From an uncultured Bacteroidales bacterium (GTDB lineage Bacteria; Bacteroidota; Bacteroidia; Bacteroidales; ML635J-15), in NCBI GenBank assembly GCA_937899245.1, contig CALDKB010000056.1:1-64000 (forward strand): DNA of 64,000 nucleotides, written 5' to 3'. Each line of letters starts with the position of its first letter. The stretch's first letter is position 1. This document shows positions 1 to 9,075 of the stretch, in pieces. A program made the position numbers and the translations under genes. The notes under the pieces were generated by a model. The model saw only the letters and a list, made by a program, of their open reading frames with translations, was not told the DNA's origin and did no database searches.

Positions 1-1540
1 CTTCTGATGTGCTGTATATTGTTATGTTTGATGTGAATCTGTCTTCGTGGAGAACAGTGCAGTCTTCATTTCCAGAACTTGCTCTAGATTGAGAAATGTT
101 TACTGTGGCTGTTTCTGTTCCTTGTGTAATAGTAATTGTAGCGGTACGCTGCGATTCGGTGTCGTTTGCCGAAGCAGTAACAGTAACCGTTGTAGTTGCT
201 CCGTTGCCGTTTCCTGTGGTAGGTGTTACGGTAAGCCATGAACTTGCACCAGAACTCAATGTTGCATTCCAAGAAGTATTAGAAGCTGTGCTAGCTGTTA
301 CGGTGAAAGTCTTGCTTTCGCCAGTACTTACGAAATTCAAAAATGTAGGATTTACCGTCATGCCCTGTGGCTCGATGTTAAGAATAGCATCCTGATCTTC
401 GCTGAAGTCGTAGCCGGCACCACCGATACCTCCACTACCTGGAGTCATTGCATTGAGACTATAGTAAGCGTCGTATCTACCGCTCCATCCCCAGTTAAAA
501 TGGAATAGGTCGTCATCGTTGTATCCATCGCATACGAAGCAGTGGCCTCCTTCGTCGCTGGCACCTGAATAAATAATAGGTCTGCCTGCGTCGATGTCTG
601 CCTTAAGCAAGTTTTTCCATGTGGTTTCATTTGAATAATTATCTCTTAGGAGACCACGGATAGAAGATTTGTACTTGAAGCACTGTACAAGTGCAGTCTG
701 TGCGGTTGGCATTTGGTTGTAAGAATAACCGTAACTGATAGAATAAGCACCGCTACCACCATTTTCTGCAATGTCGTAGTCCATTTCAACAGCAACACCG
801 CAATGATACATAAGAGTTGCAACTGCAGTCTTTTGTGCAGAAGAACTATTGTTGGTGAGATTATTCGGCATGTTTGTCCAGTCGTATGTTGTGTTGCCGA
901 AGTTTGCGCTCAATGTTCCGTAAGTGCTGTGAGAGTACGAATGGGAGCCATTTCCTTGTGCAGGGTAATTCCAGTATTTCATTACCTGGGCCATTGCAGT
1001 TGCAACACAGCCGGTAACAGTTCTGCCACCACAATCATAGTCGTTGGCATCTGCTGGACACATGTTGTTATAAGGTTTTCCTTGGTCCCAAGTTGTGCTA
1101 ATAAGAGGATTGACAGCCCTAGTTGCACGTTTTGGAGATACACTTCCGTTTAGAATTGCATCCCATTCGGCAGCAATTTCTGCACTTTGTTGTACGCCAA
1201 CAGCAACAGAAGTGCTAATTTCCTTTGAAATGCCTTTGAACCATGTTCTTACATTTACAGGGAGCTGAACATCTGTCCTAAATGAGCCCTTGTTGGAATA
1301 GCCAAGGATAGGATGAGCGATGTCGTCGGCAGAAACAAGAACGAATCCGCCTCCATTTTGATTGTTGAAAACGTAGAATTCGGAGAATTCCGTTTGCGAG
1401 ACAACAAATGCTGCTTTGTTACCGTTCATTTTGCTCCAATAAGCTTCAGCAACACGTTGCGCCATTTGAACGCTTACTGGTGCGCAAATTGCTGACAAGC
1501 AAAATGTAAGCAATAGTGCCAATAATGATAATTTTTTCAT
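1..1540 (-). CDS. C10 (streptopain/PrtT-like) cysteine protease with BACON domain, C terminus cut by window edge
   Basis: Secreted cysteine endopeptidase of MEROPS family C10. The frame is open from an ATG at 1540 to the window edge, 513 codons, so the C terminus is missing. A signal peptide (MKKLSLLALLLTFCLSAICA) is followed by the inhibitory prodomain (about residues 22-140). The catalytic Cys is in the motif GCVATAMAQ at residue 178 and the catalytic His in GGHCFVCDGY at residue 333, followed by FNWGWSG, the usual C10 order. Residues about 395-480 form a BACON-type beta-sandwich (SSWLTVTPTTGNG and ATITITQG). A type IX sorting domain may lie beyond the edge but cannot be seen. It is divergent from gldF. 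The family call is firm; the natural substrate is unknown. Confidence 0.93.
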   Translation of the reverse strand, partial: MKKLSLLALLLTFCLSAICAPVSVQMAQRVAEAYWSKMNGNKAAFVVSQTEFSEFYVFNNQNGGGFVLVSADDIAHPILGYSNKGSFRTDVQLPVNVRTWFKGISKEISTSVAVGVQQSAEIAAEWDAILNGSVSPKRATRAVNPLISTTWDQGKPYNNMCPADANDYDCGGRTVTGCVATAMAQVMKYWNYPAQGNGSHSYSHSTYGTLSANFGNTTYDWTNMPNNLTNNSSSAQKTAVATLMYHCGVAVEMDYDIAENGGSGAYSISYGYSYNQMPTAQTALVQCFKYKSSIRGLLRDNYSNETTWKNLLKADIDAGRPIIYSGASDEGGHCFVCDGYNDDDLFHFNWGWSGRYDAYYSLNAMTPGSGGIGGAGYDFSEDQDAILNIEPQGMTVNPTFLNFVSTGESKTFTVTASTASNTSWNATLSSGASSWLTVTPTTGNGNGATTTVTVTASANDTESQRTATITITQGTETATVNISQSRASSGNEDCTVLHEDRFTSNITIYSTSE

Positions 1541-1592
1541 CGTTAAAATCTTTTTTTTGACCTCTAATTCAACATTAACCCTTTTTCCTAAT

Positions 1593-1621
1593 AAAATCCG
1601 AGAGGTCTTTTTGCGGATTTT
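1593..1621 (-). repeat. Hairpin in the leader of the C10 protease gene
   Basis: Inverted repeat AAAATCCG (1593-1600) and CGGATTTT (1614-1621) around a 13-base loop. It lies in the roughly 90-base untranslated leader between the predicted promoter and the ATG at 1540. It may affect mRNA stability or translation; no function can be assigned. Confidence 0.45.
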
Positions 1622-1632
1622 TGAGAAAAATA

Positions 1633-1647
1633 AGACGGCAAATTTAA
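1633..1647 (-). promoter_or_regulatory. Bacteroidota-type promoter for the C10 protease
   Basis: The minus strand carries the -7 box TAAATTTG at 1646-1639, matching the Bacteroidota consensus TAnnTTTG. The surrounding 15 bases (TTAAATTTGCCGTCT) recur exactly at the promoter of the TonB receptor gene at 20121-20135. No clear -33 TTTG is visible. Confidence 0.55.
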
Positions 1648-1739
1648 ATAAATAAAATTATGAGGGTAGTATTTCTTTAACTTTATTTTTAAATAAGTTG
1701 CCAATGAAAAATAATTTTCTGCATATACCTAATTATTAT

Positions 1740-1747
1740 TAACTTTG
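1740..1747 (+). promoter_or_regulatory. Promoter -7 box (TAACTTTG) of gldF
   Basis: TAACTTTG matches TAnnTTTG and lies 22 bases upstream of the gldF ATG, so the leader would be short. The -33 element is weak. Confidence 0.5.
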
Positions 1748-1769
1748 CAGTTTGCTTAAATAACGTGAA

Positions 1770-2501
1770 ATGTACACTTTGTTTCTGAAGGAGATAAAAG
1801 GATTTTTTAGTTCGGTGATAGGCTATGTGGTAATTGCCTTTTTCCTGCTGATAGTTAGTTTGTTCATGTGGGTTTTCCCAACAAATTTCAATATTTTTCA
1901 GGTCGGAGCGGCGAATATCGACACACTGTTCCTTATTTCACCGTGGGTGTTTTTGTTTCTTGTCCCGGCAATTACAATGAATATGTTTGCCGACGAGTTG
2001 CGCACCAGTAATATGGAACTGCTGCTGACACGACCAATTTCCGAATTTAAAATTGTAATGGCTAAATATTTGGCTTCTATTGTATTGGTTCTGATAGCTT
2101 TAGTGCCAACATTACTATTTTTGTTTTCAATCGACTCCCTTGCCGATCCTGTTGGTAATGTCGATTATGGTGCTATCGCCGGCTCGTATATTGGACTGGT
2201 TTTCTTAGGCGCAGTGTATGCTTCGATAGGAATTTTTGCCAGCTCGCTTTCAAAAAATGTAATCGTGTCGTTCCTGTTGGGCATCTTGTTCTGTTTCTTG
2301 TTCTATCTCGGCTTCGACTTGCTTTCCGATTTGATTTCTGCCGGAAGTGTTTCCGAATTTATCAAGTCGCTGGGGATAAACGATCATTATAGTTCAGTAA
2401 GCCGAGGCGTTGTTGATTCGCGCGACATAATATATTTCCTCAGTGTGATAGCTTTGTTCGTTTTCTTTTCTAAACTTCGACTTGAAAGTCGCAAATGGTA
2501 G
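1770..2501 (+). CDS. gldF: Gliding motility ABC transporter permease GldF
   Basis: Membrane permease of the Gld ABC transporter, which in Flavobacterium works with GldA and GldG and is linked to gliding. It is 243 residues, about the usual length, with six hydrophobic segments of ABC-2 permease type. The segment MFADELRTSNMELLLTRPIS is the conserved cytoplasmic loop of this family. gldG follows after 12 bases, and its start is preceded by an AGGAGG-like sequence overlapping the gldF stop, so the pair is probably co-transcribed. The ATPase gldA is not in the window. The gldF-gldG-DUF4340-dnaN order is common in Bacteroidales. Confidence 0.92.
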   Translation: MYTLFLKEIKGFFSSVIGYVVIAFFLLIVSLFMWVFPTNFNIFQVGAANIDTLFLISPWVFLFLVPAITMNMFADELRTSNMELLLTRPISEFKIVMAKYLASIVLVLIALVPTLLFLFSIDSLADPVGNVDYGAIAGSYIGLVFLGAVYASIGIFASSLSKNVIVSFLLGILFCFLFYLGFDLLSDLISAGSVSEFIKSLGINDHYSSVSRGVVDSRDIIYFLSVIALFVFFSKLRLESRKW

Positions 2502-2513
2502 GAGGGTATAGTT

Positions 2514-4373
2514 ATGACAAATGAAATCAACATTATAAATTCGCTGCCGGAAAACAATAATAACGATGTGGCAAAGAAGAAAAAAGAGTCACAAATGCGT
2601 CGCAAGAGCCGAAACCAGAACATTTTCCAGGCTGTATTGATTCTTGTGCTGATAATAGCCATCAATGTTTTTTCTTCGCTGGTATTTTTTAGGGCAGACC
2701 TTACCAAGGAGAAGCGCTTCTCAATTTCCGATTTTTCAAAGGAGGTGCTTGACAGTCTCGACGATGACGTTTATATTGAAATTTATTTGAAGGACAAGGA
2801 TTTGCCGTCGGAATTGGTGCGTTACCAACGCACAGTTGACGATTTTATGAAAAATCTATGCAGCTATTCCGGTCGGATCAGGTACGAATTCAAGAATCCG
2901 TTTACCGAGCACGGCGATGAGGAGCAGAGTTTTGTAAGCAAATGGTTCGGTTTCCTTTCCGACGAGGAGGAAGTAAGTCCGGATGAGAAGAAGAAGATTT
3001 TCGCACAGTTGTACAATAAGGGCTTGAACCCCACATATATTGTGCAGGAAGAAGGCATGGGCGGTTCTGAAAAGATTATTTTCGCAGGTGCGCTTGTCAA
3101 GTACAAGGAAAAGGATTTCCCTGTAAATCTGCTTACCAATAGTGTGTCTGGAAATGATCCGTATACAAAGTTGAGCTCTACCGAGCTCGAGCGCGAATTT
3201 GTTCATGCTCTGTGGATGCTGTCAAGTCGTAAGATACACAAGGTCGCATTTCTCGAGGGACACGATGAACTTGATGTAAACAAGACTTACGATATAATGA
3301 CTTCTCTGTCGAAGTATTATGTCATCGAGCGAGTGAATATGAACGGAAGCCTCACGGCTCTCGACGATTATGGTTGCGTGGTAATAGCAAAGCCGCAGAA
3401 AAGGTTTACCGAGCGCGACAAGTACATAATCGACCAGTATATAATGAATGGTGGCAAAGTGATATGGTGTGTTGAATGGATGAACTTCGACATGGACAGC
3501 CTGAATAGCAGTCCTACCAGCATGGCGCTGATGAACGATATCAACCTTAGCGACCAGCTCTTTAATTATGGTGTACGAATAAATCCCGACCTTATCCAGG
3601 ATATGCGCTGCTTGCAGATTCCGGTTTGCGTAAACACCGTTGACGGCAAACCCCAGTTTGAACCTAAGCCATGGTATTATTTTCCGCTTATAGTACCAGA
3701 CACGCTTCTCGACCACCAGCTAGTCAAGAATCTTGATGTCATGCGTTCTTGCTTTGTCAGCTCCATTGATACGGTTGGCGAAAATCCGAACATCAAAAAG
3801 ACAATATTGCTTCGTACGTCGCCATATTCAAAGGCACTTTCGCATCCAGTGGAGATAAGCCTCGACATACTCCGCGAAAAACCGGAAATGTTGACATTCA
3901 ACAAGCCAAATATTCCGGTTGCAGTTTTGCTTGAGGGTGAATTTACATCAAATTATGTGAATAGATTGCCTCCTGAATTAACAGACAGCAAGGATTTTAA
4001 TTTCAAGGACAAGAGCAAGAGCACGCAGATGGTTGTGATTTCCGATGGCGACTTTGTAAGGAACGAAATAAAGAAAATGGGCGACAAGGTGCAACCGTAT
4101 CCGTTGGGATACGACAAATACTACGATGCGCAATTCACGCCTGGAAATACTCAGTTCATTATTAACTGTGTCAACTACCTTTGTGCTGATGATGGTCTTA
4201 TATCCCTTAGAATGAGGGAGATGAAGAGCCGTACACTTAATATGACAAAGGTCAGGGCAGACAAGCTGATGTGGATATGCGTGAACTCGATAGTACCGGT
4301 GCTGGTTGTGCTTCTTGTCGGTATCACGTTGATTGTAATGCGTAAGGTAAAGTATTCAAAGAAAGGCAAATAG
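2514..4373 (+). CDS. gldG: Gliding motility-associated ABC transporter substrate-binding protein GldG
   Basis: Partner of GldF. The protein has 619 residues: a polar N terminus, one membrane helix at about 35-57, a long periplasmic region, and a second membrane helix near the C terminus (about 588-608), the standard GldG/ABC-auxiliary layout. The motif KVAFLEGHDELD and the Rossmann-like region around residues 240-320 fit the GldG family. An AGGAGGG sequence 8 bases before the ATG is unusual for this phylum and may allow coupled translation after gldF. The DUF4340 gene starts 3 bases after the stop. Confidence 0.92.
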   Translation: MTNEINIINSLPENNNNDVAKKKKESQMRRKSRNQNIFQAVLILVLIIAINVFSSLVFFRADLTKEKRFSISDFSKEVLDSLDDDVYIEIYLKDKDLPSELVRYQRTVDDFMKNLCSYSGRIRYEFKNPFTEHGDEEQSFVSKWFGFLSDEEEVSPDEKKKIFAQLYNKGLNPTYIVQEEGMGGSEKIIFAGALVKYKEKDFPVNLLTNSVSGNDPYTKLSSTELEREFVHALWMLSSRKIHKVAFLEGHDELDVNKTYDIMTSLSKYYVIERVNMNGSLTALDDYGCVVIAKPQKRFTERDKYIIDQYIMNGGKVIWCVEWMNFDMDSLNSSPTSMALMNDINLSDQLFNYGVRINPDLIQDMRCLQIPVCVNTVDGKPQFEPKPWYYFPLIVPDTLLDHQLVKNLDVMRSCFVSSIDTVGENPNIKKTILLRTSPYSKALSHPVEISLDILREKPEMLTFNKPNIPVAVLLEGEFTSNYVNRLPPELTDSKDFNFKDKSKSTQMVVISDGDFVRNEIKKMGDKVQPYPLGYDKYYDAQFTPGNTQFIINCVNYLCADDGLISLRMREMKSRTLNMTKVRADKLMWICVNSIVPVLVVLLVGITLIVMRKVKYSKKGK

Positions 4374-4376
4374 ATT

Positions 4377-5417
4377 ATGAAAAAATCAAACATCATACTT
4401 CTGATTGTTATCATTGTCCTGATAATTGTTTCTGGGGCAGTTTTTTTTATCCGCAACTACGACCCACAGCAGACGCTTCGTGACTTTGCTGTTGAGGATA
4501 CAGCTTCAATCACAAAAATATTTTTGGCCAACAAGCAGGGCTCTTCAGTTACTCTCGAACGTGCTGGCAATCATTGGACTGTTAATGAAATTTATACTGC
4601 ACGCTTTGATTTCGTCAACAACTTGCTTACCACTATCAAGAAGCTGGAAGTCAGTTCGCCTGTTTCGTCGGCAAAGCTTGAACGAGTGATGAAGGATCTT
4701 GCTGTGCAGGGCATTAAGGTTGAAATATATCAAGATGACGAACTGGCCAAGACTTATTATGTCGGAGGTGTAACCGAAGATAATAGCGGAGCCTACATGA
4801 TACTAGAAGGATCCGATTTGCCGTTCATACTGTCGCGACCTGGTTTTACCGGCTACTTGCCTGTGCATTATCTGCCGGAGCTTTCCGAATGGCGTGAGCG
4901 TATTGCATTCAACTATAAAATTGAAGATATTGCCAAGGTTTATGTCGAATACCCTAATGCCAATGAATCGTTTGTGGCATTGCGCAATGGAGAAAACGAA
5001 TATTCGCTCCGCAATATTGATGGGTCGTCGGTTGAAATAGCATACGACACATTGCGCGTGAAGGAGTTTGTCAGCAGGATCAAGTTCATCGGTTTCGAAA
5101 CATATATCCTTGACAGCTTGCAGGCCGAAAAGCGCGATAGCCTGCAGAAAACGCAGATGTTGGCTTCGTTTACAATTGAAGATGTTAATGGCAATAAGAA
5201 CAAGATTGTTACATATCGCCGACCAAACACCACCGGCTTATTCGACCCCGACGGAAATCTCTTCGAATATGATGTCGACAATTTGTATGGAATTTTGAAT
5301 GATGACGAAGTTGTAATTCTACAATATCCAATCATTGATCCGATATTGTTCTATAAATCGGATTTTTTGCCAAGAAATTCAGCAATGCCTAACATTAAGG
5401 AGGTTGAAGTTCCGTAA
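4377..5417 (+). CDS. DUF4340 domain-containing membrane-anchored protein
   Basis: A 346-residue protein with an N-terminal membrane anchor (residues 5-25) and a mixed alpha/beta extracytoplasmic domain of DUF4340 type. It starts 3 bases after gldG and is its usual neighbour in Bacteroidales and in other ABC-2/GldG loci, which suggests an accessory role in the same transporter. The biochemical role is unknown. A weak hairpin at 5448-5468 lies downstream. Confidence 0.82.
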   Translation: MKKSNIILLIVIIVLIIVSGAVFFIRNYDPQQTLRDFAVEDTASITKIFLANKQGSSVTLERAGNHWTVNEIYTARFDFVNNLLTTIKKLEVSSPVSSAKLERVMKDLAVQGIKVEIYQDDELAKTYYVGGVTEDNSGAYMILEGSDLPFILSRPGFTGYLPVHYLPELSEWRERIAFNYKIEDIAKVYVEYPNANESFVALRNGENEYSLRNIDGSSVEIAYDTLRVKEFVSRIKFIGFETYILDSLQAEKRDSLQKTQMLASFTIEDVNGNKNKIVTYRRPNTTGLFDPDGNLFEYDVDNLYGILNDDEVVILQYPIIDPILFYKSDFLPRNSAMPNIKEVEVP

Positions 5418-5724
5418 TTTTCAGCTCACAGAGATGTGCGCAATCGGAAAAGCAAAGGCGTTGCTTTTGCCGGATGACTTCTGTAGTAGCATGGAGAAGA
5501 GCAAGGAAGACGATGCTTTGTACTGCGGGTCATAGCAGATTCGCAACCAGACGGATTTATTGCCTTGATTATGAAATAACAATCAAAGAATTGAAGCAGG
5601 AGCGATGTTTTTTGGGGTAGCGACATCAGGTATTAAAAAAAAATGTCAGCAAAGTGAAGAATATCAATTATTATGTGTAATTTTACACCCCAAAAATTTT
5701 AGTCAAACATAAAAAACTTAACAT
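5418..5724. other. Intergenic region between the gldFG operon and dnaN
   Basis: About 307 bases without a credible gene. It contains a perfect 8-bp hairpin (AAAAGCAA 5448-5455, TTGCTTTT 5461-5468) that could be a weak terminator for the gldFG operon. An AT-rich stretch before the dnaN ATG should hold its promoter, although no clean TAnnTTTG box is visible. No tRNA or riboswitch fold was recognised. Confidence 0.5.
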
Positions 5725-6858
5725 ATGGATTTCGTAATATCAAGTTCACAGCTTTTGTCACATTTGCAAATAGTAAGCAGAGTGGTTAATTCAAAGAATG
5801 CACTTCCTATTCTCGACAACGTATTGCTGTCGATTGAAGATGGAGTATTAACGATTACTGCCAGCGACCTGGAAAGCACAATATCAACAACATTACCTCT
5901 TGACAATTGCAGCGGCAATGGCGTTATCGCAACCGATACAAAGAAAATACTTGAAGTTTTAAAAGAATTTCCTGAGCAGCCACTTACTTTCAATGTGGAT
6001 TTATCCGAAAATAAGATTTATATAACCTCGCAGAATGGTAAATATTCGATAGTTGGTATTGACGGTTCTGATTTTCCACGAGCATCGCAGCTGAAGTCAG
6101 ACAAGACCGTTAAGGTTAGCATCGATCCTAATGTCCTTTATAGCGGTATCACTTCTGCAATTTTTGCAACAGGTGACGATGAACTTCGTCCGATTATGAA
6201 TGGTATTTTTGTAGAATTGCAGAAATCAGGCGTTAATTTTGTTGCTACAGATGCGCATAAGCTTGTAAAATATACTCGTAAGGAAGTAACAGTTGATACT
6301 GAAAGTTCATTTATTCTGCCAAAGAAGCCGGCAAACATATTGAAGACCATTCTTCCTAAGGCATCAGATGAGGTTGTCCTTGAATTCGACGAAAAGAACG
6401 CAGTATTTACTTTTGGTTCTGTTCGCCTTGTTTGCAGACTTCTCGAAGGCGTATATCCAAATTACGGTTCAGTAATTCCTCGTGAAAATCCTAATTCATT
6501 GGTTGTCGACAGAGTTGAACTTTACAATTCGCTTCGCCGTATAGGTATGTTCGCAAGCCAGTCGAGCAATCTTGTGGGTCTTAAGATTTCTGGCGGTACC
6601 CTCGAAATTTCAGCACAGGATATCGACTACTCGCTTGCTGGTACTGAAGTAATAAATTGTACATACACAGGCGATGAAATGGAAATCGGTTTCAAGTCGA
6701 ATTTCCTTGCAGAAATTCTTAATAACATTTCGACACCAGAAGTTGTCATTGAACTTTCGGATCCGACACGCGCCGGAATTATCCTTCCGAAGGACAACGA
6801 AAATGCCGATGAGGAAGTTTTGATGCTTCTGATGCCAATGATGATAAATAAGATGTAA
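5725..6858 (+). CDS. dnaN: DNA polymerase III subunit beta (sliding clamp)
   Basis: Ring-shaped clamp that tethers the replicative polymerase to DNA. It has 377 residues, the usual length, and three repeated clamp domains. Recognisable segments are SRVVNSKNALPILDNVLL at the N terminus, ATDAHKLVKY in the middle, and a C terminus ending VLMLLMPMMINKM that matches the conserved (L)MPMR-like end of beta clamps. A strong terminator follows at 6876-6908. A DnaQ-like exonuclease is next on the same strand. Confidence 0.97.
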   Translation: MDFVISSSQLLSHLQIVSRVVNSKNALPILDNVLLSIEDGVLTITASDLESTISTTLPLDNCSGNGVIATDTKKILEVLKEFPEQPLTFNVDLSENKIYITSQNGKYSIVGIDGSDFPRASQLKSDKTVKVSIDPNVLYSGITSAIFATGDDELRPIMNGIFVELQKSGVNFVATDAHKLVKYTRKEVTVDTESSFILPKKPANILKTILPKASDEVVLEFDEKNAVFTFGSVRLVCRLLEGVYPNYGSVIPRENPNSLVVDRVELYNSLRRIGMFASQSSNLVGLKISGGTLEISAQDIDYSLAGTEVINCTYTGDEMEIGFKSNFLAEILNNISTPEVVIELSDPTRAGIILPKDNENADEEVLMLLMPMMINKM

Positions 6859-6875
6859 TTGAACCTATCATAATT

Positions 6876-6908
6876 GATTACCCGAAATTTTTCGGGTAAT
6901 CTTTTTTT
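6876..6908 (+). terminator. Rho-independent terminator after dnaN
   Basis: Perfect 12-bp stem GATTACCCGAAA / TTTCGGGTAATC with a 2-base apex followed by a run of T. Confidence 0.88.
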
Positions 6909-6919
6909 TATATATAGCT

Positions 6920-7696
6920 ATGAGAATACAATTGCACAAGCCGATAGTTTTTTTCGATCTCGAGACTACGGGTATTAACGTGGCTTCCGATCGTGTTGTT
7001 GAAATTTCAATAATAAAGATTTTTCCTAACGGGAATGAATTTCGCAAGACATTCAGGATAAATCCGGAAATACCTATTCCACCACAGGCAACGGCTATCC
7101 ATAAGATTACAGATGCAGATGTTGCCGATTGTCCGACATTCAAGCAGCTGGCCAAGGAACTGGTGCAGATATTTGCCGATGCCGACATAGCTGGTTACAA
7201 TTCAAACAAGTTTGATGTTCCGTTACTTGCTGAGGAATTTATTCGTGCTGAAGTTGACTTTGACCTTAAGAAACGCCACTTTGTTGATGTTATGAGCATC
7301 TATATGAAGAAGGAGCCCAGAAATCTTTCGGCGGCATATCGTTTCTATTGCAATGGCGACCTTGAAAATGCACATTCGGCCAATGCTGACACCGAAGCCA
7401 CATACGAGGTGTTCAAGGCACAGGTCGAAAGATATGGGGATATTGGCAACGACATAGCCGAGATCTCGAAGTTCTCGTCGTATAGCAGTAATGCCGATTT
7501 TGCGGGACGTCTGGTTTATGATGCCAACGGAAATGTTGTCGTTAACTTTGGCAAATACAAAGGAAAACTACTTACTGAAGTTTTTAAGAAGGATACTTCG
7601 TATTATGGCTGGATGATGAACGGTGATTTTCCTCTTTATACAAAAAAGATATTGACCGACGAGTACATGAAATTTAAGTTGTGTGCAAAGAAGTAG
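6920..7696 (+). CDS. DnaQ-like 3'-5' exonuclease with C-terminal DUF3820-like region
   Basis: Exonuclease of the DEDDh group. Exo I is FFDLETTG with D13 and E15; Exo II is in GYNSNKFDVPLL; Exo III is HSANADTEAT with the His and Asp of DEDDh. After about residue 190 a separate segment, FGKYKGKLLTEVF...YYGWMMNGDFP, looks like DUF3820, often fused to such nucleases. It may be a proofreading epsilon-like subunit or a stand-alone repair nuclease; the position beside dnaN fits either. The length of 258 residues fits the two-domain form. Confidence 0.85.
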   Translation: MRIQLHKPIVFFDLETTGINVASDRVVEISIIKIFPNGNEFRKTFRINPEIPIPPQATAIHKITDADVADCPTFKQLAKELVQIFADADIAGYNSNKFDVPLLAEEFIRAEVDFDLKKRHFVDVMSIYMKKEPRNLSAAYRFYCNGDLENAHSANADTEATYEVFKAQVERYGDIGNDIAEISKFSSYSSNADFAGRLVYDANGNVVVNFGKYKGKLLTEVFKKDTSYYGWMMNGDFPLYTKKILTDEYMKFKLCAKK

Positions 7697-7718
7697 AAAA
7701 GCTTTATTTGAAGATAAC

Positions 7719-7748
7719 AAAAAGTCCCGAATTTTTCGGGACTTTTTT
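7719..7748. terminator. Bidirectional terminator between the exonuclease and the small membrane protein
   Basis: Stem AAAAAGTCCCGAA / TTCGGGACTTTTT with A and T runs on both sides, between two converging genes. Confidence 0.85.
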
Positions 7749-7767
7749 GTTTGTGGCTTGCCGCTGA

Positions 7768-8028
7768 TTAAAACATTGCAGCGAAAATCAGTGGATATAA
7801 GCAGAATTCGCAAATAATTGCAATCAAAGAAAGAACTAAACCAGCGATAGCTGTACCTTTCTTAACATCCTTCTTAACTAGTCCAATAATTGCACATACT
7901 AATGCAGGAATCCAGAACAACCAAGTCAACCAGTTAAGGATAGGAATAATGGAAACAAGAACTGCAATAGCGCCCAATACTGTACTTGCGATACCACAAC
8001 CATTAGTTTTTTTTACTTCTTCTGCCAT
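7768..8028 (-). CDS. Small membrane protein (DUF4190-like)
   Basis: An 86-residue protein with a short polar N terminus (MAEEVKKTNGCG) and three hydrophobic segments (about 14-30, 33-49, 60-82) linked by the basic loop KKDVKKG. The layout and the glycine-rich KKGTAIAGLVLS segment resemble DUF4190-type small membrane proteins. No function is known. The gene at 55745-56137 begins with a similar MAEE leader but is a different family. The next gene on this strand starts 944 bases upstream, so operon status is unclear. Confidence 0.7.
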   Translation of the reverse strand: MAEEVKKTNGCGIASTVLGAIAVLVSIIPILNWLTWLFWIPALVCAIIGLVKKDVKKGTAIAGLVLSLIAIICEFCLYPLIFAAMF

Positions 8029-8069
8029 AATGATAAAATTTAAAAGTTAGTATTAAATATATTAAATGA

Positions 8070-8972
8070 TTATAAGTCCTTTATTACTTCTAAAATGCTT
8101 TTTACTTCTTCGCCGTTGCCGTTGTCAACCCATACTCGACCATTTTTCCTGTCAATCTTGGTAACCTTGTAACCATCGCTGAAGCTACTAACCCAAACTG
8201 CTTTTACTTCATCGCCGACATTTATGTCCTGTTTTGTTGGTACGAGCTTGCAAAAATCTCTATAGTAAACGGATATTTTGCCGGCGAAACCGGAAATCAA
8301 AACCTTTTCGTCGTTGCAACTGATAAGAGTTCCGAACCTGTAGTCGTCGTCGGGAATAACAACCTGAGCTCCCGGCTGCCATGCGTTGTTGTCAATAACT
8401 ACAAACGTGTTTGGCTTGAGCTGTTCGTTGGCATGTTCGTTTGCAAAACCGCTTCCGTCATCTTTCCAGTCGAGGTCTAGGTAAACGACTTTTGGTGAGG
8501 TCGGGTCGGAAGCATCGGTAACAATAGCCCTTTGCAATCCCGAACCGCTTTGCCACCAAGTAAGAACGATGTCGCCAACTTTTGCGGTCTGACCTTCTGT
8601 TATTGGGACGATTACTGAATTAGGAATTTTTTCGTAGCCGCTAACTGTAGATGAAGGACTGCCCATCTTGTCCAATTTCCCATTATAGAAAATATAGGTG
8701 TCTTCTGCCGGATCTTTAGATTCTGCCAATCTGTTTTGGTAGAATGTGTGAATTGACAAAACTGTTTGCCCTTCCTTCATGCCTTCGTTAACAATATCTT
8801 CGGGGAAGTTCCATGGAAAGTCTGTTGTGTTTTTGTCGTAATCTTCAACAGCAGAATTTTCTTCCGTAGAAATTTGTTCTTCATTTATTTGTGTTTTGTC
8901 CTTTTGGAAGCCACAATTTGTAAATCCTACCAATAGGATTGAGACCGTAAGCAGCAAGATAAAAAATTTCAT
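8070..8972 (-). CDS. Putative lipoprotein with three SH3/Tudor-like barrel segments
   Basis: A 300-residue protein with a lipoprotein signal (lipobox-like GFTNC, Cys20) and an acidic linker rich in Glu and Asn to about residue 50. The rest contains three similar small-barrel segments: VGDIVLTWWQSGSGLQRAIV, PGAQVVIPDDDYRFGTLI and VGDEVKAVWVSSFSDGYKV, each starting with a V/PGxxV turn and containing aromatic residues. These look like SH3 or Tudor-knot folds. I do not recognise the family. An extracytoplasmic ligand-binding or structural role is a guess. Confidence 0.6.
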   Translation of the reverse strand: MKFFILLLTVSILLVGFTNCGFQKDKTQINEEQISTEENSAVEDYDKNTTDFPWNFPEDIVNEGMKEGQTVLSIHTFYQNRLAESKDPAEDTYIFYNGKLDKMGSPSSTVSGYEKIPNSVIVPITEGQTAKVGDIVLTWWQSGSGLQRAIVTDASDPTSPKVVYLDLDWKDDGSGFANEHANEQLKPNTFVVIDNNAWQPGAQVVIPDDDYRFGTLISCNDEKVLISGFAGKISVYYRDFCKLVPTKQDINVGDEVKAVWVSSFSDGYKVTKIDRKNGRVWVDNGNGEEVKSILEVIKDL

Positions 8973-9075
8973 ATTTAAATTATATTAAAAAAGGTAAGCA
9001 AATGTATGCTAACTGTAAAATATATGCAATAAGTAAAGCTACTTATTTTTTAGTGGCGTCAAGATGTTTTTGGGT

